Assembly (NCBI GenBank): GCA_021781815.1
Contig: JAJXWB010000003.1
Coordinates: forward strand, 62,001 to 126,000
Direction: 5' to 3'
From: Pseudomonadota bacterium
GTDB taxonomy: Bacteria > Pseudomonadota > Alphaproteobacteria > Rhizobiales > Beijerinckiaceae
DNA length: 64,000 bases
Numbering within the stretch: position 1 is the first letter of the stretch; each line of letters opens with the position of its first letter. A model generated the notes under the pieces. It was not told the origin of the DNA. It was given only the letters and a program-made list of their open reading frames with translations, and did no database searches. The translations under genes were made by a program, and so were the position numbers. Shown piece after piece: positions 1-7,621 of the stretch.

Positions 1-437
1 TCCGGAAGAAGGCACGACGCCGCCGGCGCGAAAACGCCGATCTGGATTTCGGGCTGACCGAACCTGGCGTCCTCGCCGGCGAAGATCAGATGCGCCGCGC
101 TGACCAGTTCGAGACCGCCGCCCAGGCATTGGCCGCGCACGACGGCGAGCACCGGAACCGGCGAGGCGAACAGTCTCAGAACCAGACGGTGGAAGCCCTC
201 GAGCATGGCGGCGCACCGGCCGGGCAAATGCTCTTCGATCGAAGCTCCGAACGAAAAATGACCGCCGCTCGCATCGATCAGGATACCCCGCAGCGCGGCG
301 GCGTCTCCATGCTGCTCCAGCGCCTGCTCCAGCGCGGCGCCCATCGCCGCGTCAAGAATGTTCGCCTTGGGTCGGTCCAGCCGCAGCCGCAGGAGACGGC
401 CGTCGCGCTCGAACCATATTTTGACGGGCGCGCTCAT
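1..437 (-). CDS. dch: Cyclohexa-1,5-diene-1-carbonyl-CoA hydratase (3' end beyond window)
   Basis: Crotonase-family hydratase that adds water to the cyclic dienoyl-CoA made by benzoyl-CoA reductase, giving 6-hydroxycyclohex-1-ene-1-carbonyl-CoA. About 145 codons are visible and the rest lies left of base 1. The reading begins MSAPVKIWFERDGRLLRLRL and carries the crotonase signatures GHFSFGASIEEH and GQCLGGGLELVSAAH (oxyanion-hole glycines). The ATG at 437 overlaps the oah stop as ATGA, so it is translationally coupled to oah. The context (oah and had immediately upstream in the same operon) makes Dch the best reading; a BadK-type hydratase is the alternative. Confidence 0.85.
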   Translation of the reverse strand, partial: MSAPVKIWFERDGRLLRLRLDRPKANILDAAMGAALEQALEQHGDAAALRGILIDASGGHFSFGASIEEHLPGRCAAMLEGFHRLVLRLFASPVPVLAVVRGQCLGGGLELVSAAHLIFAGEDARFGQPEIQIGVFAPAASCLLP

Positions 438-1534
438 GCGTTTTTCGCCTTGGGGATCAGTTCCTCGATCATCCGTTCGGTCCAGCCCTCGCCTTTCGCC
501 AGCCGCTGGCGCAGCGCGACGAAGTCGATCTCGCGGTCCTCCTTCGGGCCTTCGTTGAAGGCGCGGAAGCCCGTGCGCGCTTCCGCCATCATGTTGAGGG
601 CGAGCCAGGCGCGGCTGTTTTCCTTGTTCATGTTCCAGGCGTTCAGCTTGGGCTTGCGCAATTCCTCGAAGCTCTTGGTGAGGCATTCCGGGAACGTGTT
701 CATGAGTTTCGTGCACATGGCCTCGACCTTGATGTCGAGTTGCGACAGGTCGACCTCGCCGCGCGCCATCAGCGCCCTGCCCGCCTTCAGCGCCTCGCCG
801 GTCAGCGGCTCGCCGTGAACGATGCGGCCGAATTCGTCGAGATAACGCTGCGTCTCGACGGTCGGGTTCGGCACGAACTTGCCGTCTACCTTGAGCGCGG
901 GAACGATGTCGAGCGCCACGCCGAGGCGGTAGGCCTTGTGCGCCGACCACGGCTCGCACAGCGTGCCGGATTCCATGGCGCGCTCCGCGCCGACCATGAG
1001 CGGAAGGAAATCGGTTGCACCGCCGATCGCGGCGGAACCGTGCTTGGGGCCGGCCTGACCGAAGCGCGCCAAGTCCTGCGCGATCGTGAAGTCGCAGGCC
1101 ATGCCGATTTCCTGGCCGCCGCCGATGCGCATGCCATTTACGCGCGCGATCACCGGCTTGTCGCAGCCCAGGATCGACGACACCATGTCGTTGAACAGCC
1201 GCATGTACTGGCGGTATTCCTGCGGGTTTCCGGCGTAATATTCGGCATATTCCTTGGTGTTGCCGCCCGTGCAGAACGCCTTGTCGCCGACGCCGGTGAA
1301 CACGACCGCGACCACGTCGCGCGCATTCGACGCGGTTCGGAACGCACGGATCACGCCTTTCACCATGTCTGTCGTGTAGGAATTGTACTGGCTGGGGTTA
1401 TCGAGCCAGATCCAGGCATTGTAGAGACCCGGCACGATCTCGCCGTTGGCTCTCTTGGCGGGACGCTTTTCGTAGATGACGCCCGGCGCTTTCGAGTGCG
1501 GGACGATGTCGTGGTCGACAAGATGTGCGGTCAT
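434..1534 (-). CDS. oah: 6-oxocyclohex-1-ene-1-carbonyl-CoA hydrolase
   Basis: Ring-opening hydrolase of the anaerobic benzoyl-CoA pathway (Oah/BamA family). It hydrates and hydrolytically cleaves 6-oxocyclohex-1-ene-1-carbonyl-CoA to 3-hydroxypimelyl-CoA. The protein is 366 aa, longer than ordinary crotonases as expected for this family. It shows the family N-terminus (LVDHDIVPHSKAPGVIYEKR), the oxyanion-hole segments near residues 88-92 (CTGGN) and 134-144 (GMRIGGGQEIG), and a long C-terminal tail rich in charged residues. It lies 20 bases downstream of had and overlaps dch by four bases. BamA-type hydrolase is typical of Thauera, Azoarcus and Magnetospirillum and of strict anaerobes, whereas Rhodopseudomonas palustris uses BadI instead. 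Confidence 0.95.
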   Translation of the reverse strand: MTAHLVDHDIVPHSKAPGVIYEKRPAKRANGEIVPGLYNAWIWLDNPSQYNSYTTDMVKGVIRAFRTASNARDVVAVVFTGVGDKAFCTGGNTKEYAEYYAGNPQEYRQYMRLFNDMVSSILGCDKPVIARVNGMRIGGGQEIGMACDFTIAQDLARFGQAGPKHGSAAIGGATDFLPLMVGAERAMESGTLCEPWSAHKAYRLGVALDIVPALKVDGKFVPNPTVETQRYLDEFGRIVHGEPLTGEALKAGRALMARGEVDLSQLDIKVEAMCTKLMNTFPECLTKSFEELRKPKLNAWNMNKENSRAWLALNMMAEARTGFRAFNEGPKEDREIDFVALRQRLAKGEGWTERMIEELIPKAKNA

Positions 1535-1554
1535 GCGATGAATTCCTGTTGCTT

Positions 1555-2625
1555 TTAGGGAACGAGGATGGCGCGGCGTGCGATCTTGTGCGCGTGCACC
1601 TGGTCAAAGACGTCGTTGATGTCATCAAGCGGGTGTTGCTCGACGAAATCGACGAGGTTGATCTTGCCGTCGAGAACGAGGTCGAGGGCGGCCGGATAGA
1701 GTTCGGGCGGACACCCCCAGTTGCCGAGCGCCCGCGCGTCGAAGGCCATGAGGTTCGACAACCGAATCTCGACGCGATCCATCGTGAAGCCGACGATGCA
1801 AAGCGTTGCTCCATAATTGAGAAGGCTGAACGCCGTCATCTGGCCGGCCGCCGTGCCTGAGCATTCGAAAATCGTCCATTCGCTCACGGGCAGGTTCTGC
1901 GCCTTGCAGAAATCGTTGATCTTCGCCTTCAGCGTCTTGGCGTCGAAGTCGCGGGCGTTGAGCGCCAAGGCCGCGCCGTGCCTGGCGACCGCATCGAGCT
2001 TTTGCGAGTCGACGTCGATCGCGACGACCGTTGCGCCGAACGCCTTCGATATTTGCGCGCAATACCCGCCGACGCCGCCGACGCCATTGACGATCACGAC
2101 AGATCCCGGCGAAACGCCGGCGCGTGTGACCGCCTGGTAGGGCGTCGTCACCGCATCAGCGACGACGCTCAGATCGGCGAGCGTCAGGCCGACCTTCGCG
2201 AGCCTGGCCTCGTCCACCCTGCAGAGTCCCTTGGTTGGAACGACAATGTGCGTGGCGAAGCCGCCGTGGATGTCATTGCCGGGCATCTTCTGTTTGCGGC
2301 AGATGTTCGGTCGTCCACGCAGGCAGGCGTCGCATTCGCCGCACGGCATCACCGCGGGAATGATGACCGCCTCGCCCATCCATTCCTGCGCGCCCAAGCC
2401 GCAGGAGACGACGCGCCCGGAAATTTCATGCCCGAGCGTCAGGTCGAGGGAATGGTTGGTTCGCACGCCGTCATAGAGATAGCCGAGATCGGTATGGCAC
2501 ACGCCGCAGCCGGCGACTGCAACCACGACCTCACCCGCGCCTGCGGCGGCGACGAAGTCCGATCTGATCATCGGCTTGTTTACGGCTGTCATCATCCAAC
2601 GATGCGCCGCGACGCCCTGTCTCAT
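1555..2625 (-). CDS. had: 6-hydroxycyclohex-1-ene-1-carbonyl-CoA dehydrogenase
   Basis: Zinc-dependent medium-chain alcohol dehydrogenase that oxidises 6-hydroxycyclohex-1-ene-1-carbonyl-CoA with NAD+ to the 6-oxo compound, the substrate of Oah. It has about 356 aa from the chosen ATG at 2625; an ATG at 2655 is also possible. The catalytic-zinc site [10 protein letters not shown] lies near residues 39-48 and GHE at 65-67. The structural-zinc cysteines [15 protein letters not shown] follow, then the Had-typical [13 protein letters not shown], and the Rossmann motif GVGGVGG. It is the first gene of the had-oah-dch operon and is divergent from korA, sharing a 188-base intergenic region with an Fnr-like box. 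Confidence 0.93.
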   Translation of the reverse strand: MRQGVAAHRWMMTAVNKPMIRSDFVAAAGAGEVVVAVAGCGVCHTDLGYLYDGVRTNHSLDLTLGHEISGRVVSCGLGAQEWMGEAVIIPAVMPCGECDACLRGRPNICRKQKMPGNDIHGGFATHIVVPTKGLCRVDEARLAKVGLTLADLSVVADAVTTPYQAVTRAGVSPGSVVIVNGVGGVGGYCAQISKAFGATVVAIDVDSQKLDAVARHGAALALNARDFDAKTLKAKINDFCKAQNLPVSEWTIFECSGTAAGQMTAFSLLNYGATLCIVGFTMDRVEIRLSNLMAFDARALGNWGCPPELYPAALDLVLDGKINLVDFVEQHPLDDINDVFDQVHAHKIARRAILVP

Positions 2626-2732
2626 CCGTTTCCCCGTTTTCTTGTCGCAGGCCATTGCGCCATTGCGATCCGTCTCGTTGGATGGTAAAGTAGTATCGAA
2701 ATACCAAATAAGCAAGCGTCTTGTTTTCGGGT

Positions 2733-2746
2733 TTGAGGCAGATCAA
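2733..2746. promoter_or_regulatory. Crp/Fnr-type box between had and korA
   Basis: TTGAGGCAGATCAA matches the Fnr/AadR consensus TTGAT-N4-ATCAA in nine of ten defined positions. Its centre lies about 74 bases before the korA ATG and about 114 bases before the had start, so it could serve either divergent operon. Anaerobic activation by an Fnr-family protein (AadR in R. palustris) is established for this pathway. Function at this site is inferred from sequence alone. Confidence 0.5.
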
Positions 2747-2813
2747 TACGGCAGGCCGCCAAACCGGGAATAGGTCGACAAACACGGGAGAACAGCATGA
2801 AGAGGCGATCATC

Positions 2814-4544
2814 ATGAGCGCGCTGGAGACGAGGACAAGCCTCTCGATCGTTCTGACAGGATCCGGCGGAGCGGGTGTCATGACCGCGGGCCAGACGCTT
2901 CTCGACGCCGCGACCAGTTGCGGGCTTTACGGCCTCATGACGAGGTCCACCGGCCCGCAAATCCGCGGCGGCGAGGCGGCGGCGATGATTCGCCTGTCGA
3001 CAAGGCCGGTGCAGTGCCCCGGCGACAAGTTCGACATTTTGCTCGCCCTCGATTTCGATAATATTCAACGGTTCGCCGCCGAGCTTCCGCTGGATTCAGC
3101 GAGCGTGATTCTCGCAGATCCGGCAGCCGGAGACCTTCCCCCGTTCCTCGCCCAAACCGGCGCCGCGGTCGGGCATGTCGAGATGAAGAAGCTCGCCAAG
3201 ACCGTGCCCGGCGGACGCATTTCGATGGTTGCGCTTGGCGCGCTCGCCCGTCTCATCGGATTGCCTGAATCAGCGATCGTCGAGGCAGTCGCCGCATCGC
3301 TCGGCCGGAAGAAGCCGGAAGCTGTCCAGGCGAGCGAGCAAGCCGTGAGGCTCGGCGCATTGAACTCGCCCGAGATGAAAGCTCCCAAGCTGACGATTTC
3401 CGCTGCAAAGCCAGCCGGGCGCTGGTCGATCACCGGCAACGAGGCCACCGGCTTCGGCGCGCTCAAGGGCGGCGTCCGCTTTGTTGGCGGCTATCCGATC
3501 ACACCGGCGACCGAGATTCTCGAATGGATGGCGCACACGCTTCCGCAATGCGGCGGCGTACTGGTGCAGGCGGAGGACGAACTGGCCTCCATCAACATGA
3601 TCATCGGCGCGAGTTTTGGCGGAACGCCCGCGCTGACCGCTACCGCCGGCCCAGGCCTGTCGCTGATGATCGAGGCGCTCGGGCTCGCCGTGGCGGCGGA
3701 AATTCCGGTTGTCGTGGTGGATGTGATGCGTTCAGGCCCCTCGACCGGCATCGCAACCAAATCCGAGCAGAGCGATCTCAACATCGCTGTATTCGGGCTG
3801 CACGGCGATGCTCCGCATGTCGTCGTCGCGCCGCTGTCGGTTTCCGATTGTCTGATGACGGCGCAATGGTCCGTGCATCTGGCCGAGACGCTGCAATCGC
3901 CGGTCATCATGCTGTCGGATCAGTCGCTCGGTCAGGCGCGGGTCGTGATCGACAGGCCGCAGGACGTCTCGTTCGAGACAAAACGCCTGACGCCGCAGGC
4001 GCCGGTGGAAAATTACGAACGCTACGCGCTAGTCGAGTCCGGCGTCTCGCCGATGTCCATTCCGGGCATGGCCGGAGGCCAGTACACCGCCGACGGACTC
4101 ACGCATAACGCGAAGGGCACGCCCTCCAGTCAGGCGCATGACCATGTCGGGCAGATGGACAAAAGGCAGCGCAAACTCGCCTCATTCGACTTCGGCGCGC
4201 GCTGGGCGGACGTCGATGGCGAGGGAGAGCTTGCGGTCATCACGTGGGGCTCGTCGAGCGAACCTCTGCGCGAAGCAATCGACATCGCGCGTTCGGAGGG
4301 CATCAAAGTCAGGCTCATCGCGATGCGGCTGATTTCCCCCGCGCAGCCGGCGCGCCTCGCCGAGGCGCTGAAGGGCGTCAAGCGCGCGCTGGTGATCGAG
4401 CAGAGCCACAGCGGGCAGTTCTGGCGCTATCTGCGCGCCTATTACGATCTGCCCGCCGACGTCGTTTCAATTCCGCAACCCGGACCATTGCCGATCCGGC
4501 CACGGGAAGCTCTGGAATATATCAGGAAGGGAGCGCAGGCATGA
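2814..4544 (+). CDS. korA: 2-oxoacid:ferredoxin oxidoreductase, fused gamma-alpha subunit
   Basis: Large subunit of a 2-oxoglutarate-type ferredoxin oxidoreductase, 576 aa. Residues 1 to about 190 form the gamma domain (GSGGAGVMTAGQTL, then TRSTGPQIRGGEAAA). Residues about 195-576 form the alpha domain (GYPITPATEILEWM, then ATAGPGLSLMIEALG and GPSTGIATKSEQSD). The enzyme decarboxylates a 2-oxoacid to an acyl-CoA and reduces ferredoxin. In Thauera aromatica the homologous KorAB sits with the benzoyl-CoA reductase genes and supplies its electrons, and the position next to had-oah-dch supports the same role. The ATG at 2814 follows a GAGG at suitable spacing. Its stop overlaps the korB start (ATGA). 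Confidence 0.92.
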   Translation: MSALETRTSLSIVLTGSGGAGVMTAGQTLLDAATSCGLYGLMTRSTGPQIRGGEAAAMIRLSTRPVQCPGDKFDILLALDFDNIQRFAAELPLDSASVILADPAAGDLPPFLAQTGAAVGHVEMKKLAKTVPGGRISMVALGALARLIGLPESAIVEAVAASLGRKKPEAVQASEQAVRLGALNSPEMKAPKLTISAAKPAGRWSITGNEATGFGALKGGVRFVGGYPITPATEILEWMAHTLPQCGGVLVQAEDELASINMIIGASFGGTPALTATAGPGLSLMIEALGLAVAAEIPVVVVDVMRSGPSTGIATKSEQSDLNIAVFGLHGDAPHVVVAPLSVSDCLMTAQWSVHLAETLQSPVIMLSDQSLGQARVVIDRPQDVSFETKRLTPQAPVENYERYALVESGVSPMSIPGMAGGQYTADGLTHNAKGTPSSQAHDHVGQMDKRQRKLASFDFGARWADVDGEGELAVITWGSSSEPLREAIDIARSEGIKVRLIAMRLISPAQPARLAEALKGVKRALVIEQSHSGQFWRYLRAYYDLPADVVSIPQPGPLPIRPREALEYIRKGAQA

Positions 4545-5380
4545 ACATGATCCAGACGCCATCGCGCGAGTTCAAGCCCGCCGATTACAAATCGTCCGTG
4601 AAGCCGGTCTGGTGCCCAGGCTGCGGCGACCATTCCGTGCTGGTATCGTTCCAACGCGCCATGGCGCAGCTTGCGTTGCCGCCGGAAGACGTCGCGGTCG
4701 TTTCGGGCATCGGCTGCTCGTCACGCTTGCCCGCCTATACGAACTGCTATGGATTCCATGGCGTGCATGGCCGTTCGCTCGCTCTGGCGACGGGCCTGAA
4801 GGTGGCGCGTCCCGAGCTGACAGTCATCGTCGCGAGCGGCGACGGCGACGGCTTCTCGATCGGCGGCAACCATTTCCTGCATGCCTGTCGTCGCAACATC
4901 GACTTGACCTACATCGTCATGGACAATCGCATTTATGGCATGACCAAAGGCCAGCCCTCGCCGACGACAGAGCCGGACTGGGACACGGCGATCTCGCCGG
5001 GCGGAACGGGTCTGAGCCCGTTCCATCCGCTGGTGATCGCGCTGTCTTCGGGCGCGAACTTCATTGCGCGCGGCTTTACCGGCGACGTCGGCGGTTGCGC
5101 CAGCCTGATCGTGGAGGCAGTGCGCACGCCAGGTTTCTCCTTCGTGCAATTGCTGAGCCCCTGCGTGACCTTCCGTCCAGACCAGCAGAAAGGATGGAAG
5201 AGCATTGTGCATGACGCTGTCGTGCCAGAAACCGACGATCCGGGTCTGGCCGCCCGTCGCCTCATGACAGACGACGGCTTCAACGTCGGCATCCTCTATC
5301 GCGGCCATCGTGCGCCCTACCAGCCGAAGCCGATCGCAAATTTCGATCCCTCCCGTCTCGAAGAGGAATTTGCAATATGA
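4541..5380 (+). CDS. korB: 2-oxoacid:ferredoxin oxidoreductase, beta (TPP) subunit
   Basis: Thiamine-diphosphate subunit that partners KorA, 279 aa. It has the cysteine motif VWCPGCGDH near residue 24 and a further cluster cysteine in VVSGIGCSSRLP. The TPP/Mg motif is GDGDGFSIGGNHFLHACRRN, followed by YGMTKGQPSPTT. There is no extra ferredoxin domain, so electrons leave to a separate ferredoxin. It is translationally coupled to korA (ATGA at 4541-4544) and to the ferritin-like gene downstream (ATGA at 5377-5380), so the three form one unit. Confidence 0.93.
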   Translation: MNMIQTPSREFKPADYKSSVKPVWCPGCGDHSVLVSFQRAMAQLALPPEDVAVVSGIGCSSRLPAYTNCYGFHGVHGRSLALATGLKVARPELTVIVASGDGDGFSIGGNHFLHACRRNIDLTYIVMDNRIYGMTKGQPSPTTEPDWDTAISPGGTGLSPFHPLVIALSSGANFIARGFTGDVGGCASLIVEAVRTPGFSFVQLLSPCVTFRPDQQKGWKSIVHDAVVPETDDPGLAARRLMTDDGFNVGILYRGHRAPYQPKPIANFDPSRLEEEFAI

Positions 5381-5913
5381 AGAGCCCCGACAAGCCGCGT
5401 GAAGCGCCTACATTCGACAGCGTCGCTGAATTTTTCGCGCAGGCGCTGGCGATCGAGGTGGAAGCGTCCGAACGCTACAGCGAACTCGCAGATCAGATGG
5501 AAGTGCACAACAACCACACGATCGCCGACATTTTCCGCAAAATGGCGTCCATCGAAGGACTGCATCGCGACGAGATCAGGCGGCGCGCGGGCGCCACGCT
5601 GGCCGGAGGCCGTCCCGCCAGTTTTTCGTGGCTTGCGCCGGAGGGGCCGGAGGCGATCGACTTCGGCGAGTTGCATTACAAGATGACGCCGCGCCAGGCG
5701 CTGATGCTCGCACGGCATAACGAGGAGCGCGCGGTCAAGTATTTCGAGGCGATCGCGGCAGCGGCGAATGACCCGGAAATCAAGGCTTTCGCGTTGACCA
5801 TGGCCGAGGACGAACGGCACCACGTCGTCATGGTCGATCAGTGGCTCGACAAATACGATCCGGATGATCCGGACTGGGCCGAGGATCTCGATCCGCCGGT
5901 CATTTCGGAATAG
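5377..5913 (+). CDS. Ferritin-like / rubrerythrin-family di-iron protein
   Basis: Small alpha-helical protein, 178 aa, of the rubrerythrin/ferritin-like superfamily. Carboxylate-histidine motifs typical of di-iron sites recur: AIEVEASERY, ASIEGLHRDE, RHNEERAVKYFEAI and AEDERHHVVMVDQW. No rubredoxin-like CxxC domain is present, so it is not a classical rubrerythrin. The start overlaps the korB stop, so it is probably made together with the oxygen-sensitive oxidoreductase. A peroxide- or oxygen-scavenging or iron-handling role protecting KorAB and ferredoxin is inferred, not demonstrated. Confidence 0.8.
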   Translation: MKSPDKPREAPTFDSVAEFFAQALAIEVEASERYSELADQMEVHNNHTIADIFRKMASIEGLHRDEIRRRAGATLAGGRPASFSWLAPEGPEAIDFGELHYKMTPRQALMLARHNEERAVKYFEAIAAAANDPEIKAFALTMAEDERHHVVMVDQWLDKYDPDDPDWAEDLDPPVISE

Positions 5914-5924
5914 CGCCGGGCCGT

Positions 5925-6386
5925 TCAGTTTTGCTCGACGACCGCCGGACGGCCTGCGCGCGCCTGAGCGCGCTCGTGCTTGCGGCGGTCGCTTTCGATG
6001 ATCTTGAGGAGCGACGTGATCGACACCGACCGCAGGGTCGTCACCGCGATATCGTCGATATCGGTCAGAACCTTGTGCAGCGCACGGCTTTCCTCGTTGT
6101 CCTCGGCGTTCGCACTGTCGAGATCGGGCGAGGGATCCTCGAACAATTCGACGATATCGAGCAGCGTCACACGCTTCGGATTGCCGCAGAACCGATAGCC
6201 ACCGCCTGGACCACGCACTGATTCGATCAGGCGCGCCCGCACCAGCGTGCGCAGGACCTTGGCCAGATGGTTGAGCGAAATGTTATATTTTTCGGCGATT
6301 TCGCCGGCGGAGATCTGCTCGTCTGCGTGCGCCGCCAGCTCAAGCACCGCATAGAGGCCGCATATCGTCGCCTTCTGTAATTTCAT
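5925..6386 (-). CDS. Rrf2-family transcriptional regulator, BadM-like
   Basis: Winged-helix regulator of 153 aa with the Rrf2 N-terminal signature (MKLQKATICGLYAVLELA) and the recognition segment AEKYNISLNHLAKVLRTL, then RGPGGGYRF. The three-cysteine set that binds [2Fe-2S] in IscR and NsrR is absent. Only Cys9 and the Cys in RFCGNP are visible, so sensing would differ. In R. palustris the Rrf2 protein BadM represses benzoyl-CoA reductase genes, so a BadM-like role is likely here from context. It is convergent with the kor-ferritin operon, separated by 11 bases. The ATG at 6386 is chosen over an upstream in-frame ATG because it gives the conserved family start. Confidence 0.85.
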   Translation of the reverse strand: MKLQKATICGLYAVLELAAHADEQISAGEIAEKYNISLNHLAKVLRTLVRARLIESVRGPGGGYRFCGNPKRVTLLDIVELFEDPSPDLDSANAEDNEESRALHKVLTDIDDIAVTTLRSVSITSLLKIIESDRRKHERAQARAGRPAVVEQN

Positions 6387-6448
6387 TGGCTCGCAATCTT
6401 TCCGTTTGGCTTGCCGCACGCCTCGGGCGTCTCGACGAATCCATCGGA

Positions 6449-6458
6449 CACATATGTG
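6449..6458. promoter_or_regulatory. Palindrome upstream of the Rrf2 gene (possible autoregulatory site)
   Basis: CACATATGTG is a perfect 10-base palindrome in the otherwise GC-rich 156-base gap between the Rrf2 gene (start 6386) and the GNAT gene. It sits about 65 bases upstream of the Rrf2 start, inside an AT-rich patch. An operator or promoter element is plausible but cannot be proven from one copy. Confidence 0.3.
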
Positions 6459-6542
6459 ATATACCGCCTGCTCCGGCCAATGTCGCCGGCGCAGGCCACG
6501 CCGGCGACCACGACGCCGCGTCGACGCAGGGGCAAAGCCGCG

Positions 6543-7016
6543 CTAGCCAATTTCTTTCTCCATCTGGATATAGCGCCCAAAGATCATTCCCTGGCTGCGG
6601 AAAAATGCGAGGACCAGATCAGAATCGCGCTCGATGAGCGTGCTGACTTTCTCGACGCCGGCACGCTGAAATATCTTGCAAATCTCGTCGAACAGCCGTG
6701 TCCCGACATTGTTGACGCGAATTTCCGGGTCGACCGCCACGGCAAAGACCCAGCCGCGCGGCTCGGCTCCGAATTCAAAGGCGCGTATCTCGCCGGTGAT
6801 GAAACCGACGACATGCCCTTCGATCTCGGCGAGCAGGAATGCGCGCTGGTCGGCCCGGTCATCGGAAAATTGCGCGAGCATGTCGCGCCAGTAATCCGGC
6901 TTGGACTGGCCGGTCGTCGCTTCGTCAAGTCCAACAATCGCTGGCAAATCCATCGGATTGGCCCGCCGGATCGCGACATCTCGGGCGTTTCTGGCCGATT
7001 TCGCCCCGATTTTCAT
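6543..7016 (-). CDS. GNAT-family N-acetyltransferase
   Basis: Single-domain GNAT protein of 157 aa. The acetyl-CoA-binding core is recognisable in VFAVAVDPEIRVNNVGTRLF (the V-x-P-x-x-R/N-x-x-G-x-G/T pattern), and the C-terminal FFRSQGMIFGRYIQ matches the last GNAT strand. The N-terminus (IRRANPMDLPAIVGLDEATTG) resembles both halves of the double-GNAT protein at 7622-8581, so the three domains are probably paralogues. The ATG at 7016 follows GAGAGG. The substrate is unknown. A GNAT gene (badL) also lies in the R. palustris benzoate cluster, but equivalence is only inference. Confidence 0.78.
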   Translation of the reverse strand: MKIGAKSARNARDVAIRRANPMDLPAIVGLDEATTGQSKPDYWRDMLAQFSDDRADQRAFLLAEIEGHVVGFITGEIRAFEFGAEPRGWVFAVAVDPEIRVNNVGTRLFDEICKIFQRAGVEKVSTLIERDSDLVLAFFRSQGMIFGRYIQMEKEIG

Positions 7017-7108
7017 CCACGCCTCTCTGCTGCTTCGTTTCCGTCCCGACGGCAGTATAGAGGTTTTGCTTTCCGCGCGAGAGGCGTCACGAGGGCGCCG
7101 ACCACGCC

Positions 7109-7600
7109 CTAGATATAGTGTCGCGCCGAGACCTCCGCGTCAGTTTCCGGCGTCAGCGCGTTTTCGAGCGCAGGCAGCAGCGCGCGCTCCTCCTTTTCGA
7201 TATGGGATTGCAGCCGCTCGATCAGTTCCGCGCAGACGCGACGGATGGACGTCCGGCTCTCATCGGAAAATCCGCTGGCCGCGGCGTTGTCGGCGCATCT
7301 GCCGAGATCCTCGAAGACCTCGCGCAAAACGAGATGCTCCTCGGTCAGCAATTGCCCGAGGTCGCCGTCTCCAAATTCCGCGAGCAGCGGAAAGAGCGCC
7401 TGCTCCTCGAAATCAAAGTGCGCCAGCACTTCTCCATCGAGCGTGCGACGGAGGCGGACCAGGAGGCGTCCAAGCTCCTCGCCGGCGTTCGATGAGGTCG
7501 ACTTGCCGGCGAGCGCAACGCGCTCCACCTCACCGAGCAGCGCCAGCGACGCCATGTGTTCGTCGTGCAGAATTCGAGACGCGGAATATTGCAAACTCAT
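7109..7600 (-). CDS. Hemerythrin-like (HHE) domain protein
   Basis: Four-helix oxygen- or iron-binding protein of 163 aa. Histidine/carboxylate iron-ligand motifs are spread in the expected order: RILHDEHMASL near residues 9-19, VLAHFDFEEQALFPLL, LTEEHLVLREVF and LQSHIEKEERALLPAL. The domain fills almost the whole protein. AGGAAG precedes the ATG at 7600. It lies between two GNAT genes on the same strand next to the anaerobic benzoate genes, which suggests oxygen or nitric-oxide sensing or scavenging. The partner and role are not shown by the sequence. Confidence 0.85.
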   Translation of the reverse strand: MSLQYSASRILHDEHMASLALLGEVERVALAGKSTSSNAGEELGRLLVRLRRTLDGEVLAHFDFEEQALFPLLAEFGDGDLGQLLTEEHLVLREVFEDLGRCADNAAASGFSDESRTSIRRVCAELIERLQSHIEKEERALLPALENALTPETDAEVSARHYI

Positions 7601-7621
7601 CGCGCGGCTTCCTTTCGACTG

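Noticed and set aside
5925-6386. Assignment of the Rrf2 protein as IscR or NsrR
   Set aside because: The three clustered cysteines that bind the Fe-S cluster in those proteins are missing.
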